From Apricaphanius iberus (lineage: Eukaryota; Chordata; Actinopteri; Cyprinodontiformes; Aphaniidae), in contig JAPXFQ010001341.1 of the NCBI GenBank assembly GCA_028564705.1, positions 434,001-498,000 on the forward strand: a stretch of DNA of 64,000 nucleotides, read 5' to 3'. The position numbers and the translations under genes were made by a program. Of this stretch, positions 46,993 through 58,220 are shown in pieces. A model generated the notes under the pieces. The model made no database searches, was not told the DNA's origin, and worked only from the letters and a program-made list of their open reading frames with translations. Position 1 is the stretch's first letter, and each line of letters starts with the position of its first letter.

Positions 46993-47582
46993 TAAGGCTA
47001 CGTCCACACTAAGCCGATAAGGTTATACGGGGAGTTAGACGCCTAATGTTATCCACTCAACACGAACATTTACGCCCCATTTAAGGTCCCATGATTGCGC
47101 AATCCCATACCGACCTGTGCAAATACTGGGCATGCGCGAAAAGACGTACGAAACACGCGTATAATCTACGTGACGCCAGCGCCTACATAATATATACCAG
47201 AAGCTCTACAGCACAGTACATATCTGCTTGTCCCGTTAACCAAACAATAGCTGCTATAATAAAAAAAACAATAGAAGTAAAAAGAGAGAGTTTTTTGGTG
47301 TGGACAGACGACGAGATCGATTTATTACTCTACGCTGTTGTCTTTGTCTGTAGTGTCGTATTGTTATTGACGAAGCATTCATTGACACCACTTCCTTTCA
47401 TTATCCGGGGAAGCTGTCCACACTAGCTCGTTTAGCTGTTGAATTAAGATTTACACGGCTCTGCTAATAGTTATCCGGCCACAGACCTTAAACGACGCCG
47501 GGTTAGTGTGGACGATAGGGGGGTGTAGACTAAATAATTATACGTTTAAGGCTTTATCCGGCTTAGTGTGGACGTGGCCTAA
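46993..47582. mobile_element. Harbinger-type MITE with TAA duplication
   Basis: The element is 46996-47579 (584 bp). It starts GGCTACGTCCACACTAAGCC and ends with GGCTTAGTGTGGACGTGGCC, nearly perfect inverted repeats. TAA lies on both sides (46993-46995 and 47580-47582). Shorter copies of the GTGTGGAC terminal word also occur inside (about 47410 and 47508), so the element looks like one MITE built around another. A 111-codon frame inside has no domain. Confidence 0.87.
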
Positions 47583-47764
47583 GTAATCTTGGTGATGTAA
47601 GGGTCGTTAACGGTGAGCAACCAAGGTAATTTAACTATGCCCTGTTTTTGGTCATATGCCTGAATGTGTGAGTTTTGATGAAACTTCACTGGTAGGTAAC
47701 TTTATATGTGTTAGAAAAACATATATAAGGTAGCCTTGAGTTGTCCTGGTTACTGATCATTTAC

Positions 47765-47921
47765 AGTACACTTTGACACTGATCTTTTATCCACATAATG
47801 GACTTTGTCTCACAGCCTCTGGGTCTCTACATGCAAAACTTGAGGTGACTATTACGATTGTGTTTAACTGACAACAGGCAGCTCAAGTCAAACTTCTGGA
47901 ATTGGATTTAACAACAATCAG
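47765..47921 (+). promoter_or_regulatory. UGT exon-1/promoter module 3 (for gene C)
   Basis: TGGACTTTG at 47799-47807 is followed by TCTCACAGCC. The presumed exon ends CTGGAATTGGATTTAACAAC, then AATCAG and a GTTGGA donor at 47922. GACAACAGGCAGCTCAAGTC in the exon is nearly the same as in module 5. The inferred intron to the gene C acceptor at 52647 is about 4.7 kb and carries a MITE and a Rex3 copy. Confidence 0.72.
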
Positions 47922-48960
47922 GTTGGATCTTTGATTAACCTTTAAATGAAAAGATGAACCCAAGTATCTTTAAATTTTATCTTAGTTAAATGTAAATGGG
48001 TTTAGTCTTGCATTCTTTTTATATTGCTGCAAGTGTATAATCTGTCATCATGTATGCTGTGTAATGGCTAAACAGCTCTGATTGCCAGTAATTTTTAAGC
48101 AAGTTATTCATACAGACATCTTTATAAACAGCACATGGTTAACATAAAAATAACACTGGTTATTATCATGTTTAAATGTATATCAGAAAAAATGTTTATA
48201 TTTTCCCTCTTAAAATAGACCTCAAAAATACTCACTGCCCACAGAAAATATGTTTTTGTAATTTTTGCTGTGTTAAAAAATATGCTGTGATGTTCAATTT
48301 TGCTTTAGAGAGAAATAACTTTCACTTTGCAATCTTTCTAAAAAGTCACTCTTGTTCAGTTACTTTTGCTGTAACAAATACTGCTACTGTTGTTTACACA
48401 ACAATGTTGCTGTTCACTTTAATACCCTGGTGAAAAAGACGTTTATATGACAGGGTGAGCGATCTGATCTAGCTAAAAACAAAGTAGTACTTACGTCCGG
48501 CCTTTAAATGCCAGTGTGCCCCGTCTATGCAGTGTTCTGTAGTCTCCCATGGTTTCTTCCTCCTTATTCGGGAAACACTTGAAGAATGGCGAAGTGCGCA
48601 GGTCCAATATGTCCTGAGCAGCTGGCAGTGATGTCATCTTTTTCTAAAGTCTCCGGCTTTGAGTTTACATGAGAACGAATCACCCAGTGTTGTCAGATTT
48701 CTCCACTCCGGATGCTGTATTTGAAAAGCTTGTCCAACCCTGAGCTACCGTTCTTGTGTAAAGAGGCCAAAACGCAGAGAAAAACCAGCATGTTGCTGAA
48801 AAACGTTGTGTAAACAGCCACTAAGAGGGCACCAAAGGTTGTCTGTTACTTATAAGATCTGGAGCCAAAGAGAAGAGGTGAATCAAAGCTGGATAGTTCG
48901 GTGTCTTGGTGTTGTGATAGCAGCTTGATTAAAAAGCAACTCAGCCCCTACCAGAGTATA
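47922..48960. other. Inferred intron 1 of gene C, nothing recognised
   Basis: No gene or named repeat in the stretch between the exon-1 module and the MITE at 48961. Confidence 0.5.
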
Positions 48961-49316
48961 ATGGTGTGTTCACACTGCCCGAAACGTCAATGCCCAGAAT
49001 GGCAAGATTACACGTAAAGTCTATGGTTGAAGCTGCTTTGTGTGCTTTGGCCGTGTCAATTTTTGAAACTTTTCCTGCGTACCAAGCGTCAAAGCGGAAA
49101 AAGCCAGCAATGTGAAAGTTCAGCTAGCTGAAGAGACGTTGACTGAAGTCAACGTTGTCTTGCCAGCCACAATCCACCATTGTTTAAAATATTTGGCAGA
49201 GAAAGGCCCGCCATATGCTCTTTCCAAGCTGCAGCCTCAAAAATGTGTAGGTGTCAAACTAGTCACTTTGTGAGTGATTTTTAATGCCGACAAAGCGTGC
49301 AGTGTGAACGCACCAT
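48961..49316. mobile_element. MITE family H1, copy 3 (both ends present)
   Basis: It begins ATGGTGTGTTCACACTGC and ends GCAGTGTGAACGCACCAT, an inverted repeat of 18 bases with one mismatch. The inside resembles other H1 copies (TTTGAAACTTTTCCTGCG, GTCAAAGCGG). TA is shared on both flanks. Non-coding. Confidence 0.78.
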
Positions 49317-50407
49317 TAATCCGTCCATATTTCCGGGTTGACAAATGCAACTAAAGGAGGTGATGCCTGGCAGACTGGCGAACATGGGTGAGTAGATAGG
49401 GCTGGGCATGGTCTAGGCTGTGATTGACATGTTGACAGCAGCACTGCTGCAGCGACTCAGAGACAGACAGCAAGAAGGATGGACATCAGCGTTAACTCCT
49501 TTGTCTCAGAGATATCTTTCTGAGGTGGATGGATTTCTCACCTCTTTCACCAGAAGAAAGTGAGTAGAGGGAGTGAGGTTCTGTGGTGGAGGGTTGTTTT
49601 ATTGCTCCAAAGCAGTAGGGTGGCTAAAGTTTCAGCCCTCACAGCAGAGCAAATAGCAATGGCTGATTCAAATTCAATTTTAGTATACAGATTTAACCTG
49701 AACAGGATGCCACATTGACATTTTTAGGCAGAAAATTTAAATTTTATTAAGATGCAACAGAACACCAAAATACTTACCAGAAATGTAGACAGCACTTTTA
49801 GACACTATTTATATAATTTATCTGCAACAAAAGTTGATTTGGGGGTACAATTTAAGCTGCTGTTACAATTATCTGACATAATAGTGCATTCGATTTACCT
49901 TGGAAGCCGGAACCCGAAGCAGGGTTTAAGAAGCAAGTCGGGATTCGAATATGGCGGCACATAGATTGCTGTTGTTATTAGTACCTCTTACAAACTATGC
50001 TTCCAGCTGTACTTTCCATAGGAAACACCACTTTTAAATTGATGTATTTGGGATTTGATTATTCCCTGTTTTTGTGTGTGCATTTAGGACAGAACATTGT
50101 GTATAGAAAACAAAGTCCATCTGTGTGTAATGTTATGATAAGTAATGTATCAGACGACTGGGCAGACGTCTGCAATCATCAGATTTCTGCAGTATGTTCG
50201 GACGGATGCTCGGTTCACTGTCTGGCAATCGAAGGCGGCAGACTTCAGGCAGGGAGAGGACATTGTGGGACACATATGCTGAGCTCATGCTGTTAGAAGT
50301 GACTGCTAAATATTATTCATTTAATCTGGATTAGGGCTTTGACTCTCAACTTTGTTATTTGAATACAATTCGAATCTTTCAAAAAATTCAAAATATTTGA
50401 ATGAATT
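49317..50407. other. Inferred intron 1 of gene C, nothing recognised
   Basis: No supported gene; short frames at 49752 and 49997 have no domains. Confidence 0.5.
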
Positions 50408-51925
50408 TTATCCATCCATCCATCCATCCATCATCTTCCGCTTATCCGGGGGCGGGTCACAGGGGCAGTAACCTAAGCAAAGAGACCCAGACTTCCCTCT
50501 CCCCGGCCACTTGGGCCAGCTCCTCGGGAGGAATGTCGAGGCGTTCCCAGGCCAGCTGGGAGACATAATCCCTCCAGCGACTCCTGGGTCTTCCCCTGGG
50601 CCTCCTCCCGCAAAAAGAAGAGACCCAATCCTGAGGTCACCAAAACGGATCCCCTCCACGCCTTGGCTGTGCCTAGAAATCCTGTCCATAAACGTTATGA
50701 ACAGGACCGGTGACAAAGGGCAACCTTGGCGGAGTCCAACTCTAGCTGCCGAGGGTGTAGAGCTGGTCCAGGCCAGGACGAAAACCACATTGTTCCTCCT
50801 GAATCCGAGGTTCGACTATCTGTCGGACCCTCCTCTCCAGAAACCCAGAATAGACCTTACCAGGGAGGTGTGAAGTGTGAGCCTCCTGTAGTTGGAACAC
50901 ACTCTGTGGTCCCCCTTTTTAAAGAGGGGGACCACCACCCCGGTCTGCCAATCCAAGGGAACTCCCCCCGATGTCAGTGAGACCTGGAGAGCCGCATCAA
51001 CCAACACAGCCCTACAACATCCAGAGCCTTGAGGAACTCCGGCCGAATCTCACCCACCCCCGGAGCCTTGCCACCGAGGAGCTTTTTAAAAACCTTGTGA
51101 CTTCAGCACCAGAGATTGGAGAGCCTGTCCCAGAGTCTCCAGACTCTGCTTCCAAACAGGAAGGCGTCTCGGTGGGATTGAGGAGTTCTTCGAAGTATTC
51201 CATCCACTGACCCAAAACGTCCCGTGTTGAGGTCAGCAGCACACCGCCCCCACTGTAAACAGTGTTGGTGGCAAACCGCCCCCCCGAGACACCGGATGGT
51301 GGACCAGAATAGCTTCTGGGCCATACGGAAGTCGTTCTCCATGGTCTCTCCGGAGGTGAGAGTTGAAACCCCTCCGCCAGACGTTCCCAGCAGACCCTCA
51401 CAACAGGTTTGGGCCTGCCAGATCTGTCCGGCGTCCTCCCACACCACCAGAGCCAACTCACCACCAGGTAGTGGTCAGTGGATAGCTCCGCCCCTCTCTT
51501 CACCCGAGTGTCCAAAACATGCGGCCGCAGATCAGATGAAACGACAACCAAGCCAATCATCGAGCTGCGGCCTAGGGTGTCCTGGTGCCAAGTGCACACA
51601 TGAACACCCTTATGCTTGAACATAGAGTTCTTTATGGACAATCCATGACGAGCACAGAAGTCCAACAACAAAACACCGCTCGGGTTCAGATCGGGGGGGC
51701 CATCCCGCTCAACCACACCTCTCCAGGTCTCACTGTCATTGCACAAACAATAGTCAGAACCCATCCCCCCACCCATAGGCGGAGGGAGGCTACCCTCTTG
51801 TTCACCGGGGTAAACCCCAACGTACAGAGGCAAGGCCGACGATGTCCAGTCGGAACCTCTCAACCTCGCACACCAGCTCCTTCCCCACCAGAGAGGTGAC
51901 GTTCCACGTCCCAAGACCCAGCCGA
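50408..51925 (-). mobile_element. Rex3 (RTE-clade) LINE copy 2, with internal deletions
   Basis: On the minus strand, 52017-51802 holds the start of the endonuclease ([20 protein letters not shown]), 51914-51012 the rest of the endonuclease and linker, and 50788-50690 the RT piece GCPLSPVLFITFMDRISR. The 3' end carries (ATCC)n at 50411. Compared with copy 1, two blocks are missing. One joins the CCTCCTCCCG at 50610 directly to sequence equal to 1729 in copy 1. A second deletion lies near 50745. The FADD catalytic region is therefore cut. This copy extends further 5' than copy 1 but is inactive. I found no clear target duplication. Confidence 0.9.
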
Positions 51926-52650
51926 AGATCAGACTGGCAATTAATAAATATTATAAATTTAATATTTATAAACAAACGAGGTTCGAATATGATTTTTGGG
52001 CAAAAGTCAAAGCCCAAATCTGTACCTTGTTTATAGCATACATTACATTCATTTAGTCACCCGGACAATTTGGGAGTCACTTGGAGTCCTTTGGGAGAAA
52101 TTTATATCCAGTCACGATCAGTGCATATCCATATAATTGGAGTCAATGCGGCCAATCCGCCTCTAAATAAGGCATTTTCTTCTACAAAACTTTAAAGTTG
52201 AAAATTGCAACTTCCGATTTCCGAGTACAAATATAAAGCATCAGAAGTCCAGGCAGCTTGGCCCAATCTCAAAGGTATGAACCAACCAAAAGTGTGAAAC
52301 CTGTTTAGCATTCCTTATCCAATCATACCTAGTCAACCAGACTAGATAAAAGAAGTACTTTTTATGGGTTACAAAAATTGCCTTACTTGCCATTATGTCT
52401 TTGCAAACCTGTTTTCCACAGCAGAGCAATTAACCACAACTCCTGCTTTCATAAAGGTGGTTAGAACAGCTGAATATTGATTGCATAAATGTGTTTAATT
52501 ATTACCACCCGGCTGCTGCGTGCTCTCCTATTTCCTACTGAAGGAGCTACATTCACTATTTCAGTCTGGAGATTGGTAATTTTCAAGATTTTTACATGAC
52601 TATAGTTTTATTTCATAAGATTTATCAGTTCTCTGTTTCTTTTGCAGAAA
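51926..52650. promoter_or_regulatory. Gene C intron 3' end and splice acceptor
   Basis: The last 30 bases before the coding exon form a T-rich tract ending TTTTGCAG at 52647, then AAAATG. No other feature recognised in this stretch. Confidence 0.75.
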
Positions 52651-54237
52651 ATGTCAAACTCTGTCTCTGTACTCCTGGGACTCCTCTGCTTCCTGTTGCT
52701 TAGACCCTCTTACTGTAAAGGCAGCAAGATCCTGGTGGTGCCTGTTGATGGCAGTCACTGGATCAACATGAAGATCATCCTTGAAGAGCTTCACTCCAGA
52801 GGCCATGAAATTACAGTTTTGCGGTCTGCAAAGAGCTGGTACATCCCCAGTAACTCCTCGATTTATACCTCCATTATTGTCCCATTGTTGCAGGATGAGA
52901 CGGACAGGAGCTACTATAATAAAATGCTGGAAGATGTCATGAGTTGCCGGAGATATCCAACATTCATACGCACATTTTACCAACAGAGCTTGATTACATT
53001 AATGTTAGAAAAGGGGCATGAGATTCTGGCCAAATCTGTTAATACAATTTTAGAAGATAAGGATTTAATGAAGATTTTGCAGGATACCAAGTTTGACCTA
53101 ATGTTGACAGACCCTGCGTTCAGCTTAGGGGTTATTCTGGGTAGTTACCTTAAGCTGCCGATGGTCTTTAATGTCCGCTGGATGAATACTGGGGAGGGCC
53201 ATCAAACCATAGCTCCCTCTCCTGTCTCCTACGTCCCTGTATCTGGAAGTGAGCTTCATGATAAAATGGATTTTCTAGAGAGGCTAAAGAACATGTTGCA
53301 TTATCTCTACAGTGTTTATGAGTTGTACTTCGTCATTAACCCAGCCTACTCAGATCTGTTCCAGAAATACTTCCCTCCTGGGACTGATTTGGTGTCTTTG
53401 GAGCTCTCAGCTGACATCTGGCTTCTCAGGGCAGATTTTGTTTTTGAGTTCCCTCGACCCACCATGCCCAATGTGGTGTACATAGGGGGGTTCCAGTGCA
53501 AGGAAGCCCAACCCCTCCCTGATGATCTAGAGGCCTTCATGCAGAGTTCTGGGGAACACGGGGTGGTGGTCATGTCAGTGGGGACAATAGTGTCAGCTCT
53601 ACCTGATGAGATCACAGAAGCCATTGCTGCTGCTTTTGCTCAGCTCCCCCAGAAGGTGATTTGGCGTTTTGAGAGTGAAAAACCATCATCTCTGGGAAAT
53701 AACACCCGGCTGGTGAAATGGTTTCCCCAAAATGATCTCCTAGGACACCCAAAGACTAGAGTATTCATAGCCCATGGAGGAACAAACGGAATGTACGAGG
53801 CCATCTATCACGGCGTTCCTGTTCTGGGTTTGCCGCTCCTATTTGACCAGTTTGACAACTTACTGCGACTGAAGCAGCGTGGTGCAGCTCGAGTTGTTGA
53901 GGTCCGCTCTCTGACCAAGGACAATTTCCTGGAGGCTCTGAAGGAAGTCTTAGAGAATCCGTCTTACCGTAAAAACATCCAACGTCTTTCTCAACTATAC
54001 CGTGACCGACCAGTGTCTCCAATTGACACAGCCATCTTCTGGATAGAGTACGTCATCAGGAACAAAGGAGCCGCCCACCTACTGTCGGCAGGTTTCAACC
54101 TGCCTTGGTATTCCTACTTCTGCCTGGACGTAGTAATCTTTGTATTGACCTTAACTGGAACCTTCATCTGGGTATCAGTCTTGGTCTGTACGTTTCTCTG
54201 CTGTAGGAGGTCCAGCAAGAAAATCAAACCAGAGTAA
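52651..54237 (+). CDS. ugt5: UDP-glucuronosyltransferase C (UGT5-like), single coding exon
   Basis: Same fold and role as gene A, 528 residues. Signal peptide 1-22 ([18 protein letters not shown]), catalytic His36 and Asp154 (LTDPAF), signature from WFPQNDLLGHP through AHGGTNG to LLFDQFDN, anchor at about 487-514, tail KKIKPE (still KxKxx). Sequons are seen at Asn68 (NSS) and in GNNTRL near residue 350, the latter missing in A and D. Residues 75-150 differ strongly from A and D, while the rest is almost identical. It shares ESEKPSSLGNNTR with pseudogene B but LLRLKQRG with neither B nor D, so it is a mosaic. An in-frame ATG 9 bases upstream spans the splice acceptor and is not used. AATAAA at 54268. 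Confidence 0.93.
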   Translation: MSNSVSVLLGLLCFLLLRPSYCKGSKILVVPVDGSHWINMKIILEELHSRGHEITVLRSAKSWYIPSNSSIYTSIIVPLLQDETDRSYYNKMLEDVMSCRRYPTFIRTFYQQSLITLMLEKGHEILAKSVNTILEDKDLMKILQDTKFDLMLTDPAFSLGVILGSYLKLPMVFNVRWMNTGEGHQTIAPSPVSYVPVSGSELHDKMDFLERLKNMLHYLYSVYELYFVINPAYSDLFQKYFPPGTDLVSLELSADIWLLRADFVFEFPRPTMPNVVYIGGFQCKEAQPLPDDLEAFMQSSGEHGVVVMSVGTIVSALPDEITEAIAAAFAQLPQKVIWRFESEKPSSLGNNTRLVKWFPQNDLLGHPKTRVFIAHGGTNGMYEAIYHGVPVLGLPLLFDQFDNLLRLKQRGAARVVEVRSLTKDNFLEALKEVLENPSYRKNIQRLSQLYRDRPVSPIDTAIFWIEYVIRNKGAAHLLSAGFNLPWYSYFCLDVVIFVLTLTGTFIWVSVLVCTFLCCRRSSKKIKPE

Positions 54238-54345
54238 TTCTGAAAAGAAAATCCCTCCTTCCTTTTAAATAAACATTCAGCTTTGCTACAGGGATGTGCC
54301 TGTAGCTGAAAAAAACAACAACAAAAAACTGTGCAATATACCAAC
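54238..54345 (+). terminator. Gene C 3' UTR with polyadenylation signal
   Basis: AATAAA at 54268-54273 is only 31 bases after the stop codon, so the 3' UTR is much shorter than in gene A and unrelated in sequence to the A/D type. Confidence 0.65.
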
Positions 54346-54791
54346 TTATACCATGGTTGGGGCGAATACTCGATTCTGATTGGCTGGAAGGTGTACATTA
54401 AAAAGTGATAATGTACACCCAGGAAAGGCGTCCGGTCAAATTGCCTGATGACAGTTCTAAATTATTGCGCTGGCTCAAATGGCAACGGAGTCTCAACGTT
54501 ATTTGCATCATCCTCTGGACACACACAAGCAGTAAGTAGTGTACTGGCCTTCTGAAATGATATTTTGTATCACGTAACGTAACGTTAAGCCATCATCTCG
54601 CTTCTCATCACTGATAAATCGCTGCGGTCGGCTCGCTCTACCCACGTTGCTTGGCAACACATGTATACGGGAGATATTAAATAGTGCGCTCGACTTATAT
54701 AAAAAAAACCTTGCGATTTTAACTCTAAAACACATTAAAGTATTATTAATTGATTAAATATGTCTTTCTTTCGTAAGTGACCATGGTATAA
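54346..54791. mobile_element. Inverted-repeat element with TTATACCATGGT ends
   Basis: TTATACCATGGT at 54346-54357 and its exact reverse complement ACCATGGTATAA at 54780-54791 bound a 446-bp stretch without coding capacity. It looks like a non-autonomous DNA transposon. The superfamily is not clear, because I could not find a defined target duplication. It abuts the long hairpin that follows. Confidence 0.65.
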
Positions 54792-54793
54792 GC

Positions 54794-54907
54794 GGGATAA
54801 TGCCCTTCGAGGTGTCCATTATCAGAAAATAATGGACTTCGCGGAAGTTCACACCTCCGCGAAGTCCATTATTTTCTGATAATGTACACCTCGAAGGGCA
54901 TTATCCC
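54794..54907. repeat. Near-perfect 52-bp-arm hairpin
   Basis: The arm 54794-54845 begins GGGATAATGCCCTTCGAGG. The arm 54856-54907 is its reverse complement with a single mismatch. The loop is 10 bases. Such symmetry is usually the core of a fold-back transposon. Its position directly after the TTATACCATGGT element suggests the two belong together or were inserted as a pair. Confidence 0.95.
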
Positions 54908-56383
54908 TTACATATCTGCCTCATACTCAGACCATAAACTCTTAACCAACTAAACCTCCTAACCAACTGCATTAAAACTGTTTCTGGACACACTGACTTC
55001 AGAAAACAAGTGTTTTTCCAACAAATCCTTTGTTGAGAAAAATTTAACATTTTAGTTATATGATTAGGACCAATAATGTATTGCTGAACTTGAAACGTTT
55101 TAAACTGATGAATCATCACCATGCATAAAAAAACAATTGTTAAAGTTTTTCCAGCCTGTAACATTAAACAGAAGACGTTATTATTAATGCTCTATAAGGA
55201 AGACTTAAAACGGAAAGCTGACAGATTGCCTTTGGCACATTAAGTAGAAATATAACATTTTGTGCTCTTGTACAGGATACTAAGAGTGAAAAAAAATAAA
55301 AAAGTCGGAAACTTTTGACAAAACTGAGTCTTTTTAAATCATAATGGGTAGACTAAATGATAATCTATTAATTAAGAGGGGTGTGTGATGTTTTCCTAAA
55401 TGCTCTGGTATTTCTCTGTCTAGTTGTGTGTTCCTTTCTGCAACTTGTAAGACATTTTCTGTGCACCACTGATTAAAGTTGTTGACTTTGAAAATCCTTC
55501 TTTGAGAGTTCAGATTCTTTCAACGACAATACCTGGTCCTTCCACAGTGATTCTGAGTGCCTTTCCCCTCCTCTTCATAGACCTGGAAATCTGCTTCCTT
55601 GTTCAGGGAATTATCGATACGGTAGTTTTTCTCATCTGAGTAACAAAAACAGGGTGTAAAAAACCTGTAAGTGTAACATGCGAGAAGACTACATTTGATG
55701 GCTCCTTCTAATGTGGACTACAAATCCGTTGTAAAATGGGAGATTGTTGTTCTTTTTGTAACCCAGTACGAAATAAATGGCTATGTAAATTAGTGTGTAT
55801 TTAAATATTGTTTAAAAATATTATTTCATTAAGTAATATTCAAAATCATTCATTGTAAAAGTAAAGTTCAGTTAAAAAGATTAAAAGATTGAAAGAGGAT
55901 TTAAAAATCTGTTAAACCGTTCTAAAAAAATATTGTAATTCAGTTTGGCTATAAAAATACTTCTGACTGCTGTAACTGTTCTCGCCAGCATGTACAGGGT
56001 TAACTGAAGCCGCAGCCGTGTTGACTGGTGTGTGAAACACGGAGAGAGGAGTAAGCAGAGTGGATGAAAGGGGTGTGTTCCTCTATTGTAAGTCAGCATT
56101 ATGCACTGCTGCATAACTTTCTCAGTTTAACAGATTTCGGAAGGTGAACTGTTTTTGACCTAAAGACAATTAACTCTTCACTTGAACTTGGAGCGTCCTG
56201 TACTTTCTTCATCTGTTTTCTCTTTCTTGGTGGTGCTGGAGGAGAAAGGACTGGCGTCGATGATCATTTGGGCAATAGGGGTTTGGTGAAACATGCAAAC
56301 AACAGCCGCATCAAATTGTTTGGTCTTAGAAAGAAGACATATCCTTACTGAGAAAAAAACGGAAATCTGGTAACCCAACAGGC
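54908..56383. other. Spacer, nothing recognised
   Basis: AT-rich, no supported gene or repeat. Confidence 0.5.
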
Positions 56384-56628
56384 AGCCAAAGTATTGATTA
56401 AATGCAAACAGATACTGTACATATTGAAACAAGCACCATTTCAATACAAGCAAAAAATATTTGTCACTTTTACTTGTATTACACCTTTCACCTTTATTAC
56501 ACATATTGGACTTTGCCCCATCAGCTCATGCTGACTCTTAAACTTGACCCGAGTATCAAATACGATCCTGCTTTCTCACAACAGCCAGCTCAGTTTTAAT
56601 ATCTGCAATTGGATTCAGCAACATACAG
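56384..56628 (+). promoter_or_regulatory. UGT exon-1/promoter module 4 (orphan)
   Basis: TGGACTTTG at 56507-56515 is followed directly by CCCCA, which makes a full DR1-type HNF4 site on the minus strand (GGGGCA, A, AGTCCA). CAGCCAGCTCAG, CTGCAATTGGATTC and a donor (ACAG, then GTTTG) at 56629 follow, with the same 122-base spacing as module 5. It aligns with 60840-61061 throughout. No UGT coding exon follows before module 5, so it is an orphan first exon. Confidence 0.75.
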
Positions 56629-56960
56629 GTTTGATTTTTCTTAATACCTTTGTATGAAAACACGACTCAATGTTGGTCATCTTCTAACTTATTTTCATCT
56701 TAATGTGAATCGATTTAATATGTTTTGAATGTGCTGTTCTATTTGTCCCGCAATGCCTAATTTTGGGGATTTACTTTCTTATTAGCTTCTTCCATTTGCA
56801 TACAATAACATGTGAGATATGTACAATTTGGAATGGCTGGAGGAATAAAATAATAATAATAAAAATTTTCATCCCCTCTTAGGCACATTGGGAACCATCG
56901 TTAACATTTTCTAAATCAGAATACTCAATGTTAATGGCTCTTCTCCAGAGATTAAATTAA
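56629..56960 (+). pseudogene. Orphan UGT intron 1 remnant
   Basis: The sequence after the module-4 donor continues to resemble gene D's intron: ACCTTTGTATGAAAA versus ACCTTTGTTTGAAGA, and CACATTGGGAACC with ACTCAATG near 56884-56930 versus 61270-61320. Similarity fades near 56960, about 60 bases short of where the coding exon would start. This is the front half of a duplicated UGT gene whose coding exon is lost. Confidence 0.75.
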
Positions 56961-56998
56961 TTTTCTTAAAGAAATATTCCATCCATGAGTGAAATCTA

Positions 56999-57441
56999 AT
57001 GGTTTGTTCATACCGAACACTTTGTCAGCATCAAACAACGCTCACAAAGCAACTACTTTGACGCATATACACGGCATATACATTTTTAGCTGAAGCTTGC
57101 AAAGAACGTAGGCGGACCTTTCTCTGCCAGATGTTTTAAACTCTAGCAGATCACGGTTGGCTAGACGTCAGGCGTTCTTACTACAGTGAGACGCCCTGCT
57201 TGGTTGCCGTGCTGCCTCAAGAGCGTTAAAACCATCAAACGCTCAGTTGGCTGAACTTCTGTGTTGCTAGCATTATTTGCTTTGAAGCTTGAAACGCAGG
57301 AAAAGCTTGAAAAGTTGACGGAGCCAACGCTCACAAAGCGTCGCAGAGAATGCGACGCTCCTCTGACGGCGTCAACCACAGACTTTAGTTGTAATCTCGT
57401 CGCTCTTGACGATGACGTTTGGGGCGGTCTGAACGCAACAT
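56999..57441 (+). mobile_element. MITE family H1, copy 4
   Basis: The left end ATGGTTTGTTCATACCG and right end GGTCTGAACGCAACAT are imperfect inverted repeats. The body carries the family block GCTTTGAAGCTTGAAACGCA and CTCACAAAGCGTCGCAGAGA. The next element (H2) begins only two bases after its end. Confidence 0.75.
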
Positions 57442-57442
57442 T

Positions 57443-57529
57443 AGCCTAATTTATACTTCAGTGTCTGCAAAGGTACAGAGAGTTGCAACCCCATTATCCG
57501 TCGATACACGGGCTCTCTAGCACCTACGC
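57443..57529 (+). repeat. MITE family H2, left part, interrupted
   Basis: AGCCTAATTTATACTTCAGT, then CCCCATTATCCGTCGATACA and GGGCTCTC, equals the left 90 bases of the 26254 MITE. It stops at CACCTACGC where a different sequence (CAGTGGTTCTTAACC) starts. Confidence 0.7.
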
Positions 57530-58220
57530 CAGTGGTTCTTAACCTTTTTGGTTTCCTGGACCCCTTGCATATTTTTGATCAACTCTGAGGACCCCCTATC
57601 TCGGAGGGGGAGGGTTAGAAATGTTACATTTAAATCATATTGTGGCATTTTTTTTCACTCTTGGGGCAAATCTGAGCTTTCAGTTGTAATCTTCAAAACA
57701 AAAACACGTCAATCAGTAGTAGCTCCTTATATTTAGGCATCTCCAGAAAAATGTTACAGAACAGGATTTATATGAAGCAGCCTCTGAACATTATGACAAA
57801 AAATAGATGCAGTAACTTTCAAACTTTCACCGATATGTAAATAACATTATGTTGTTGCATATTTCTGAAGAACACAGTTTAAAATAATCTGTTTATTAGA
57901 TGCATATTTCTGAAAAATACTGTATAAATGTAGAGTCGTTTTCAGAAATATATATGTAACAAAACAGAATTTTTTTAAACTTCTATTTATATTTCACTGG
58001 GATGTAGTTTGTAACTGTTAGTGAAACACTTGTCTTCCACTCATGGGTTTCTGTAACCTGGGTTGAATAGTCCCAACAGTTGTAATGATTCCTGTCTTCA
58101 GTTGAAGTCTGTTTTGCTGTTTGGTCTTTATGTGTCTCAGAGGCAGGCCCGTCGTCACGGGGGGACAAACGGGTCATGTCCCAGGCCCTGGGCTGGGGGT
58201 GGGCCCATGAGAGACTTCTC
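57530..58220. mobile_element. hAT-like insertions within the H2 MITE
   Basis: CAGTGGTTCTTAACCTTTTT at 57530 is the typical end of a fish hAT MITE. A second end-like sequence (AGGCAGGCCCGTCGTCACGG) appears at 58141. I could not find the matching right ends, so the limits are approximate and there may be two elements. Confidence 0.5.

Noticed and set aside
47091..47426. 111-codon plus-strand frame
   Set aside because: Lies wholly inside a Harbinger-type MITE and shows no domain.
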